A DNA stretch of 8,110 bases from Mariprofundus sp. GTDB lineage: Bacteria; Pseudomonadota; Zetaproteobacteria; Mariprofundales; Mariprofundaceae. The notes beneath the pieces were generated by a model, which saw only the letters and a list, made by a program, of their open reading frames with translations, was not told the DNA's origin and made no database searches. The stretch's first letter is position 1. The number at the start of each line of letters is the position of its first letter. The stretch covers positions 1-8,110 of the forward strand of contig JAUZQI010000135.1 of assembly GCA_030951095.1 (NCBI GenBank), read 5' to 3'. Shown here piece by piece: positions 1 to 5,019 of the stretch. The position numbers were made by a program, and so were the translations under genes.

Positions 1-231
1 AAACTCAGCATCATTGATTAAAGCCCATGCGATATAATTCACTGCGGATTCAGCATAATAATAAGCTTCCGTAGAGTTTTGAGCTCCAGAACTGGTCTGG
101 GTAGCCGAGCGATTGGTATAAAACATTGCCACCGACATCAAAGTCAACAGACTTAGCAGAATCAGGGAGGTTACCAGTACAAATCCCCGGTCATTCCCCC
201 TGGTGTCTGTAGGTGTCGCCAAATGTCTCAC
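1..231 (-). CDS. pilX: PilX-like minor type IV pilin, N-terminal part (gene runs off the left edge)
   Basis: Reading leftwards from a GTG at 231-229, an open frame of 77 codons reaches the window edge. Residues about 12-40 hold a short basic leader, then RGFVLVTSLILLSLL and more hydrophobic residues, followed by YYYAESAVNYIAWALI. This is the layout of PilX N-terminal domains, which usually have a 'RG-x-x-L-V' start and an 'A(G)EAA/AESA' helix. PilX family members often lack the +5 glutamate of other pilins, and it is absent here too. The GTG was chosen because GAGG (243-240) lies 8 bases upstream and the pilW stop ends only 2 bases away, as expected in a coupled operon. In the family, PilX sits with PilV, PilW, FimT/FimU and the adhesin PilY1 in a tip complex that primes pilus assembly; pilY1 and pilE may follow beyond the window. 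The family call is fairly secure; the full length is unknown. Confidence 0.8.
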   Translation of the reverse strand, partial: MRHLATPTDTRGNDRGFVLVTSLILLSLLTLMSVAMFYTNRSATQTSSGAQNSTEAYYYAESAVNYIAWALINDAEF

Positions 232-233
232 AG

Positions 234-872
234 TTAGTTCCTCGGCCACATGTTAAACGCTAAAGATGCCACTTGGTTTTGATGCTGCTCGTTATTGTAT
301 ACTGACTGCAGAATTACACTGATTCCTCCGTTTATTGGGGATGCAATCATACCGTTAGCGGTATCGAGATCTCGAATCAACTCCTGAAAGTTTTTTGAGC
401 CGGAAACACCCGGTGCCAGAGGTCTTAACCAGTAAATTCTATCCTTGCTGCTATGTTGGTAATGGAATATTCCGACGTTACCTTCCAGATTCTGGTAGGT
501 CAGGGTTTTACTGGCAGCATCCCAATAAGGCAGAGAGGTAAACACAGTATCACTGGCCGGGTATCCGGTCGGAATAGCTACTCCCCGGCTTGTGAGGTTG
601 GTCAAAATAGGCATCCCCACACTTGGCACGCTCACTGACTCGCGCAAGCCTGCCTGCATCAAATGGGTGGCCAAAAACAAATCTCCCATGCGCTCGACAC
701 GAGAAGATATAACGCTCGATGTCTGACTGGTGGAAATAAATACTGTAGCGATGCCAGCAATAATTATCAGCCCCATGGCCAAGCTGATAAGCATCTCGAT
801 CAACGTGAATCCACGTTCATATTGCAAGACAGGAAAAAACATCTTACGACTGTACAATGCAAACAATTTCAT
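234..872 (-). CDS. pilW: PilW-like minor type IV pilin
   Basis: This is a 212-residue prepilin-like protein. A leader of about 21 residues ends in ERG, followed by FTLIEMLISLAMGLIIIAGI. That is a class III signal: prepilin peptidase would cut after G21, and the conserved +5 glutamate is E26. The hydrophobic helix spans about residues 22-45 and anchors the protein in the inner membrane before assembly. The rest is a globular periplasmic domain. The protein is somewhat short for PilW. It is assigned by position between pilV and pilX and by the 'GFTLIEMLISLAMGL' pattern typical of PilW. The ATG at 872-870 shares its A with the pilV stop (TAATG), and an AAGG lies about 7 bases upstream, so translation is probably coupled to pilV. 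In known systems PilW joins PilV, PilX and a FimT/FimU protein in the initiating tip complex of the pilus. Confidence 0.85.
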   Translation of the reverse strand: MKLFALYSRKMFFPVLQYERGFTLIEMLISLAMGLIIIAGIATVFISTSQTSSVISSRVERMGDLFLATHLMQAGLRESVSVPSVGMPILTNLTSRGVAIPTGYPASDTVFTSLPYWDAASKTLTYQNLEGNVGIFHYQHSSKDRIYWLRPLAPGVSGSKNFQELIRDLDTANGMIASPINGGISVILQSVYNNEQHQNQVASLAFNMWPRN

Positions 873-1360
873 TATTGCACCTTCGATAAATTAGTCAGGT
901 AGACCGTGTGCATTTTACCTTGATTCGTCCATGATACTGTGGCTACCTTGGTTTTTGGTGTAATAGTATAGCCTTGTTTGGTGAATTTCTTAAACGAAGA
1001 AAGATTGGCCGGTAACGGGCCAGTTGCCTGTTGCTGGTTCGTAATAATGGTGTAAGGGATACCCATGCCCGATGTAGGCGTGCATGTCACACTGACCGGA
1101 TAAGCCGGCGCGGTTGTCGAAGTGGTCAAGCCACAATCAGCAGTCGCAATCAACGGTGCGTAGTCATTGGTGTCATGTTGCCAGTACTCCAGTATTTGCT
1201 CAGCAAGGGATACTGCAGTCGCTCGCTCTCGTGATACCTGGTCGCTGCTAACGATGGAAATGGTAAAACTGCCAATAGAAAGTACCGCTACCGAGATAAT
1301 AACCAGCGCAACTAGAATTTCGATCAGTGTAAATCCTGACATCGGATTATTGCTGTTCAT
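872..1360 (-). CDS. pilV: PilV-like minor type IV pilin
   Basis: This 162-residue protein has a very short leader (about 9 residues, ending in MSG), followed by FTLIEILVALVIISVAVLSI. Prepilin peptidase would cut after G9, and E14 is the +5 glutamate. The following segment resembles PilV proteins, which combine 'GFTLIE-x-LVA-x-(V/I)' with a later helix; here SLAEQILEYWQ at about residues 46-56. Two cysteines, in TADCGL and VSVTCT, could form a periplasmic disulfide (inference). The ATG at 1360-1358 overlaps the fimT stop as ATGA (4-base overlap), a classic coupling arrangement. The stop overlaps the pilW start by one base. The role known for the family is a minor pilin in the priming complex at the pilus tip. 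No independent promoter is evident, so it is presumably co-transcribed from upstream of fimT. Confidence 0.87.
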   Translation of the reverse strand: MNSNNPMSGFTLIEILVALVIISVAVLSIGSFTISIVSSDQVSRERATAVSLAEQILEYWQHDTNDYAPLIATADCGLTTSTTAPAYPVSVTCTPTSGMGIPYTIITNQQQATGPLPANLSSFKKFTKQGYTITPKTKVATVSWTNQGKMHTVYLTNLSKVQ

Positions 1361-1863
1361 TGCAAATAAGCCCTGCCAATAAGATTGATTTTTATTTTGT
1401 TACTGTTATCGCCGGCCGATAATGTTACCGTAGTATTTCCTGCTGTTCCCCGGCTACTAAAAGAGATCGGGGTTACATCACTAGTGACAGAAAGATTATT
1501 TGAAAATTGGCTGAGATTGACCTGTTTATTTCTGCATGTGCCGCAGCTGCCTGCTGTATTTGCATCAAAGACATAGAACTTGGGAGAAAAACTGATACGC
1601 ACACTACGATTTTCCGACACAGCCAGTACACGAGCCTGTTTTAAGTGTGCCAGCAGCGTTTGTGTTATATTGCGGACGGCCTGTCTCTCGCGCCAGTCGG
1701 CAAAAGCAGGTATCGCAATGGCAGTGATAACGCCCACAATGACCATGACGATCAATAATTCCAGCAGTGAAAATCCCTGCTGATTTCGTTGCCGGGGGAC
1801 ATTATGAAAAACTCCGGCTTGCCTGCCCTGATTGATTCCGCTTAGATTTGGCTTAATGCGCAT
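1357..1863 (-). CDS. fimT: FimT/GspH-type minor pseudopilin, first gene of the minor-pilin operon
   Basis: The protein has a leader of about 30 residues ending in RNQQG, then FSLLELLIVMVIVGVITAIA. The cut would be after G30, and the +5 glutamate is E35. Downstream comes FADWRERQAVRNITQTLLAHLKQAR, typical of the FimT/GspH family. CGTC near the middle could form a disulfide. I chose the ATG at 1863-1861, with AAGGA a few bases upstream. No ATG, GTG or TTG occurs in frame between it and the cleavage site, so the gene must overlap the start of mrcA; further in-frame ATGs at 1866 and 1875 are alternatives. The product has 168 residues from this start. FimT is expected to act in type IV pilus biogenesis with PilV/W/X; in some bacteria FimT proteins bind DNA during natural transformation, but nothing here proves that role. 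A weak promoter-like pair lies at 1931-1960. Confidence 0.85.
   Translation of the reverse strand: MRIKPNLSGINQGRQAGVFHNVPRQRNQQGFSLLELLIVMVIVGVITAIAIPAFADWRERQAVRNITQTLLAHLKQARVLAVSENRSVRISFSPKFYVFDANTAGSCGTCRNKQVNLSQFSNNLSVTSDVTPISFSSRGTAGNTTVTLSAGDNSNKIKINLIGRAYLQ
1819..1848 (+). promoter_or_regulatory. Candidate mrcA promoter, inside fimT
   Basis: TTGCCT (1819-1824) and TAGATT (1843-1848) each match the sigma-70 consensus at four of six bases and are separated by 18 bases. Transcription would begin near 1855, practically at the mrcA ATG, giving a leaderless or near-leaderless mRNA. This fits the lack of a visible Shine-Dalgarno sequence before that ATG, but it rests on consensus matching only. 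Confidence 0.3.
1856..1863. promoter_or_regulatory. Palindrome ATGCGCAT containing both divergent start codons
   Basis: The perfect 8-base palindrome ATGCGCAT has the proposed mrcA ATG as its left arm (plus strand, 1856-1858) and the proposed fimT ATG as its right arm (minus strand, 1863-1861). Both proteins therefore begin Met-Arg-Ile. The sequence is seen directly. That both starts are the ones used is inferred from the absence of other suitable start codons. Confidence 0.55.
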
Positions 1864-4234
1864 CATTTCCTTCATCGCCAAAATTGTGATCTCCCTGAGC
1901 CTTCTGTCTGTGATGGGCATTACCATAGGTTATATATTGTTTTCCAGCAACCTGCCGGAATTAAGTGCGTTATCTGATTATCGACCGCCTCTGGTGTCGC
2001 GGGTTTATAATACCGAGGGTGAGTTGATTGCTGAGTATGCAGATGAGCACCGAATACTCACTCCATTTGAGCAAATTCCTGTGAAATTGAAAAATGCATT
2101 TCTGGCGGCTGAAGATCAGCAATTCTACGAACACCCGGGCATCAATCCGGCCCGCATTCTTTCGGCGGCACTGGCTAATCTGCGTGCCGGCCATACCGTG
2201 CAAGGTGGTTCGACCATTACCCAGCAGGTAGCCAAGAATTTTCTGCTCTCATCCGAGCGTTCGTACACCCGAAAAATCCGTGAAGCGATTCTGGCTTATC
2301 GCATTGAACAGGCATTTACCAAGGATGATATCCTTTATCTTTATCTGAACCAGATTTATCTAGGCAGGGGAGCGTACGGCGTAGCTTCGGCAGCATGGCG
2401 TTATTTTCATAAAACGCTGGATGATCTGTCACTGGCTGAATGCGCGACGTTAGCGGGCCTACCCAAAGCACCCGGAAAATATGCACCGCATCTCAAACCG
2501 GCCAAGGCCAAGCAACGACGCAATACTGTATTGCGTCTAATGAATGAAAGCGGCATGGCTGATGCAAAAGAAGTTGCCATGGCCATGCAAGAACCGCTAC
2601 GCGTTGCGCCGCTGGAGCAGGCTAAACTTACCAACGCGTATGCCGATCAGGTGTACCGGGAACTGTCGGCGCGTTTTGGGGCCAAAACTTTGCGCCGGCA
2701 GGGGCTAACAATCGTTGTTCCCTACGACGAGCAGGCTGAACTGGCAGCTATTCGCGCTGTTCGCAGAGGCGTACTGGAAGTTGAACAACGGCAATATTAT
2801 CGTTATCCAACCCACCATCCACGCAGCGAGTGGCCTGAATTGCTGGCAACATGGAAGGCACAGCCAGCAATCACCGGCACAGACACCCTGATTTCCGCCC
2901 TGGTTGAGGAAGTCCACAAAAATGGCGATTTGACTATTAACGATGGCCATCAAACATGGCATTTAAGCAAGCCGAAATGGCAATGGAAGCCACTCCGGAT
3001 ATATAAAAAAGAAGGTGCCAGTGAAGTGGAGCTGGCTGCGATGAAACAGCGTCCGCGCAGATGGATTGCAGGTGATGAAATTCGCCTGCAGGGCTTGCCT
3101 GAATCCGGCGTCAGGCTGGCACAGAACCCATCCATCGAGTCTGCTTTGTATGCCATTGATCTGGAGCGCGGTACGGTATTGGCTCGGGTCGGTGGTTTTG
3201 ATTATCAGGTGGCCGGATTTGATCGGGTGCGCCAGGCCTTGCGTCAGCCCGGCAGTGCCTTCAAGCCTTTTTTGTATACGAGCGCGCTGGCATCCGGCTC
3301 GACGCCAGCTACCATTGTCATGGATACCCCCGTTATTTTTGACAGCAAGCAGAATGATAATTTCTGGAGACCGGAAAATTATAAAAACGAATTTGCCGGC
3401 CCGGTAACACTGCGCAATGCTTTGGAGCACTCACGCAATCTGGCATCGATCAAGGTGTTGCAAAATGTTGGCATCAACCGGTTTTTAAATGATTTGGAAA
3501 ATTATCCTTTTGGGCATAAATTTCCTGCTCAGTTGGCGCTGGCACTGGGAGCAACCGAAGTCACTCCGGAAACACTTACAGAATCCTATGCCGTGCTGGC
3601 TGATCAGGGACTCAGATGGAAGCCGATTGCCGTACAACAGGTGCAGGACCGCACTGGCAGGACGCTGCATCGGGCGGTGGCCGGCAAGCGTTGTCAGGTC
3701 TGCCATGTTGATCCGGTGATGAGCGTTAATGAATTCATGCGCCCCGCAGAGCAAATTGTCGATCCGGTCGATGCTTTTCTGATCACCAATATAATGGAGG
3801 GCGTCATCGAACATGGTACCGGCCGGGGCGCTCTTCCGCTGGGGCGACCTGCTGCAGGTAAAACAGGCACCACCAATAAACAGGTCGATGCATGGTTTAT
3901 GGGCTATACGCCTCAGGTATTAACAGGCGTGTGGACAGGTCGCGATACGCCCACCCCGATGGGTCGGCGTGAAACCGGTGCCAGAGCGGCGCTACCTACC
4001 TGGCTGGAGGCGATGAAAGCTTTCCACAAGGACAGGCCACTTAAAGATTTCGAGCCACCGGAAGGTATAGAGTGGGTGGCGATTGATTCCAAAACCGGGC
4101 TGCTTCCGGGTGAGGATAGTACAGACATTCTTCTCGAAGCGTTTCGTGCCGAAACAGCGCCAACGGAAGAATCGACAGACAAATCAGCTGGACACGAAAG
4201 TCAGGATTCAGGCTTTTTCGGTTTGGGGATGTAG
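1856..4234 (+). CDS. mrcA: Penicillin-binding protein 1A, bifunctional peptidoglycan glycosyltransferase/transpeptidase
   Basis: This 792-residue class A PBP (also called ponA) polymerises lipid II into glycan strands and cross-links them with its transpeptidase domain; it is anchored in the inner membrane and faces the periplasm. One membrane helix spans about residues 3-29. The glycosyltransferase domain follows, with EDQQFYEHPG (catalytic Glu86) and GGSTITQQVAKN (about 117-126). An OB-like insert lies at about 290-410. The transpeptidase domain has SAFK (nucleophile Ser467, Lys470), SRN (526-528) and KTGT (Lys669). All three penicillin-binding motifs are intact, so the enzyme should be active. 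Length matches Gram-negative PBP1a. The ATG at 1856 gives a complete helix with basic N-terminal residues; a TTG at 1832 would add eight residues, and neither has a clear ribosome site. A CQVCH motif (613-617) sits where E. coli PBP1a also has a CxxC. It is divergent from and overlaps fimT. Confidence 0.96.
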   Translation: MRIISFIAKIVISLSLLSVMGITIGYILFSSNLPELSALSDYRPPLVSRVYNTEGELIAEYADEHRILTPFEQIPVKLKNAFLAAEDQQFYEHPGINPARILSAALANLRAGHTVQGGSTITQQVAKNFLLSSERSYTRKIREAILAYRIEQAFTKDDILYLYLNQIYLGRGAYGVASAAWRYFHKTLDDLSLAECATLAGLPKAPGKYAPHLKPAKAKQRRNTVLRLMNESGMADAKEVAMAMQEPLRVAPLEQAKLTNAYADQVYRELSARFGAKTLRRQGLTIVVPYDEQAELAAIRAVRRGVLEVEQRQYYRYPTHHPRSEWPELLATWKAQPAITGTDTLISALVEEVHKNGDLTINDGHQTWHLSKPKWQWKPLRIYKKEGASEVELAAMKQRPRRWIAGDEIRLQGLPESGVRLAQNPSIESALYAIDLERGTVLARVGGFDYQVAGFDRVRQALRQPGSAFKPFLYTSALASGSTPATIVMDTPVIFDSKQNDNFWRPENYKNEFAGPVTLRNALEHSRNLASIKVLQNVGINRFLNDLENYPFGHKFPAQLALALGATEVTPETLTESYAVLADQGLRWKPIAVQQVQDRTGRTLHRAVAGKRCQVCHVDPVMSVNEFMRPAEQIVDPVDAFLITNIMEGVIEHGTGRGALPLGRPAAGKTGTTNKQVDAWFMGYTPQVLTGVWTGRDTPTPMGRRETGARAALPTWLEAMKAFHKDRPLKDFEPPEGIEWVAIDSKTGLLPGEDSTDILLEAFRAETAPTEESTDKSAGHESQDSGFFGLGM
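1931..1960 (-). promoter_or_regulatory. Weak candidate promoter for the fimT-pilVWX operon, inside mrcA
   Basis: On the minus strand TATATA (1936-1931) could act as a -10 box, and TTCCGG (1960-1955) lies 18 bases upstream as a very poor -35 box. The position, about 70 bases before the fimT ATG, is plausible. Because fimT and mrcA overlap, any fimT promoter must lie within mrcA coding sequence. This is a guess from box matching only. Confidence 0.2.
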
Positions 4235-4287
4235 GCCTCTGTTTATTCAGTGAAGGGTGAGGGTCGTCGTTATTTCCTACGCCTTAC
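4235..4287. other. Short spacer between the mrcA stop and repeat copy 1
   Basis: These 53 bases follow the mrcA stop codon. No hairpin followed by a T-run is visible, so I cannot point to an intrinsic terminator for mrcA here. The last four bases (TTAC) are the left target duplication of the repeat that follows. Confidence 0.5.
4284..4287. repeat. Left target-site duplication TTAC of element copy 1
   Basis: TTAC lies immediately before the left inverted repeat and is repeated at 4449-4452, immediately after the right one. The right copy, read on the minus strand as GTAA, provides the TAA stop codon of phhB (4451-4449). Confidence 0.8.
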
Positions 4288-4448
4288 GAGCCACTTGCAA
4301 AAGCCTGAGTGGCTGAGTTGCAATCCCACGTCGAGTGAATTTTTGGAATGGAATGAGGAGCATGGTGGTGCCATTCTCCGAAATTCCAGTTCGACAATGC
4401 GCCGGAGTGGGGAAGTAAATCGCCGTTCACGACTTTTGCAAGTGGCTC
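4288..4448. mobile_element. MITE-like element, copy 1 (161 bp, full length)
   Basis: The element begins GAGCCACTTGCAAAAG and ends with its exact reverse complement CTTTTGCAAGTGGCTC, so it has perfect 16-bp terminal inverted repeats. TTAC flanks it on both sides (4284-4287 and 4449-4452), a 4-bp target-site duplication. Inverted similarity continues weakly inwards, as far as CCCAC on the left against GTGGGG on the right. A central hairpin at 4357-4379 pairs GGAG/CTCC and ATGG/CCAT around a TGGTG loop. No credible reading frame or transposase lies inside, so it is non-autonomous. It sits between the convergent genes mrcA and phhB, and its right target duplication contains the phhB stop codon. 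When transcribed, the inverted ends could pair into a long stem, so it might also act as a transcription boundary (inference). The parent insertion sequence is not in the window; 4-bp duplications and 16-bp ends would suit an IS5-family relative, which is a guess. Confidence 0.88.
4357..4379. repeat. Central hairpin of element copy 1
   Basis: GGAG-C-ATGG, a five-base loop TGGTG, then CCAT-T-CTCC form an eight-pair stem with one internal mismatch. The core ATGG/CCAT stem and the loop start TGGT recur at 4928-4940 in copy 2, so this inner palindrome is a conserved part of the element. Confidence 0.6.
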
Positions 4449-4796
4449 TTACTTCTCACAATTCAGAGCATTGACCTTGGCCGCCATAATGAAATCGTTT
4501 TCATGCAGCCCTCCGATTTTGTGTGTGTAAAAGGTGATGGTGCAAAATCCCCAACCATAGCAAATGTCAGGATGATGATTTTCCAGCTCGGAAATTTCCC
4601 CCACACTTACAGCAAAAGCCTGAGCCTGTACAAAATTCTTGAATGTAAATGAACGGCGAAGTTTGGTGGCATTGTCATCAAGTTGCCATCCTGCAATAGC
4701 TGGTAAAATGGCTTGGGCATCTGCTGCACTCATTGGCGCAATACCACCCTGACAAGGTACACATGGTTTGTTCTCTAAAGTATTGGATTCCGACAA
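4449..4796 (-). CDS. phhB: Pterin-4a-carbinolamine dehydratase (PCD/DCoH family)
   Basis: The 115-residue product should dehydrate 4a-hydroxytetrahydrobiopterin to the quinonoid dihydropterin, recycling the pterin cofactor of aromatic amino acid hydroxylases in the cytoplasm. The signature is clear: ELENHHPD (His74, His75, Pro76), then THKIGGLHENDFIMAAKVN with His92. The N-terminus has CVPCQGG and an SAADAQ-ILPAIAGW segment, as in Pseudomonas PhhB. The TTG at 4796-4794 is preferred because GGAGG (4807-4803) lies six bases upstream and the family similarity begins just after it. A longer frame to a GTG at 4835 would place that GGAGG inside the gene and lacks its own ribosome site. The stop codon lies in the target duplication of element copy 1. 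No phenylalanine hydroxylase gene is in the window, so the substrate is unclear; some lone bacterial PCDs are linked to other pterin uses, such as molybdopterin metabolism. Confidence 0.93.
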   Translation of the reverse strand: MSESNTLENKPCVPCQGGIAPMSAADAQAILPAIAGWQLDDNATKLRRSFTFKNFVQAQAFAVSVGEISELENHHPDICYGWGFCTITFYTHKIGGLHENDFIMAAKVNALNCEK

Positions 4797-4802
4797 ATCA
4801 CA

Positions 4803-4807
4803 CCTCC
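4803..4807 (-). promoter_or_regulatory. Ribosome binding site that fixes the phhB TTG start
   Basis: On the minus strand GGAGG is followed by six bases (TGTGAT) and then TTG, an ideal Shine-Dalgarno spacing. No other in-frame start of phhB has a comparable site. This supports the rarer TTG codon as the true start. Confidence 0.75.
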
Positions 4808-4851
4808 ATAGTTTTATTATTGTCGTTTCTGGCACGCTGAAAGTACTTTAC

Positions 4852-4855
4852 CATG
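4852..4855. repeat. Left target-site duplication CATG of element copy 2
   Basis: CATG touches the left inverted repeat and recurs at 5015-5018, touching the right one. It differs from the TTAC of copy 1, showing that the two copies inserted independently. Confidence 0.8.
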
Positions 4856-5014
4856 GAGCCACTTGCAAAAGTTTGAATAGATGAGTTGCAATCCCACTAC
4901 GCGTGCATTTTCGGGTTGGAAAGGGGCATGGTGGTTCCATTCGCCAAAATTTCAGGTCGGAAATGCGCCGGAGTGGGGAAGAAAATCGCTGTTTACGACT
5001 TTTGCAAGTGGCTC
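4856..5014. mobile_element. MITE-like element, copy 2 (159 bp, full length)
   Basis: It has the same 16-bp perfect inverted ends as copy 1 (GAGCCACTTGCAAAAG and its complement) and the same orientation. It is flanked by CATG on both sides (4852-4855 and 5015-5018). The first 42 bases match copy 1 at 37 positions and the last 51 at 48; the middle is more diverged. The core hairpin ATGG-TGGTT-CCAT (4928-4940) is kept. It lies between the cimA stop codon and the phhB start, genes that read the same way, so any read-through from cimA to phhB must cross it. The right target duplication begins one base beyond the cimA stop codon. There is no coding capacity. Confidence 0.88.
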
Positions 5015-5019
5015 CATGC

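Larger units (their letters stand above)
4797..4855. other. phhB leader region between repeat copy 2 and phhB
   Basis: Only about 59 bases separate the phhB start from element copy 2. They hold the GGAGG site, an A/T-rich run (AATAATAAAA on the minus strand) and CATG, the left target duplication of copy 2. A native phhB promoter may begin here or may have been displaced by the insertion; I see no convincing -35/-10 pair. Confidence 0.4.

Noticed and set aside
1832..1855. TTG at 1832 as the mrcA start.
   Set aside because: It adds eight residues, has no ribosome site and is a rarer codon; the ATG at 1856 already gives a full membrane helix. Not excluded.
4250..4474. Open frames through element copies 1 and 2 (4250-4474, 4881-5204, 4903-5121).
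   Set aside because: They cross element ends into neighbouring antisense sequence, are not conserved between the two copies and have no ribosome sites.
4797..4835. phhB start at the GTG at 4835, giving 128 residues.
   Set aside because: The GGAGG ribosome site lies inside that longer frame, and the family similarity starts after the TTG at 4796.
4284..5018. Copies 1 and 2 plus phhB as a composite transposon.
   Set aside because: Each copy has its own matching target duplication (TTAC and CATG), and the outer tetranucleotides differ, so they inserted separately.
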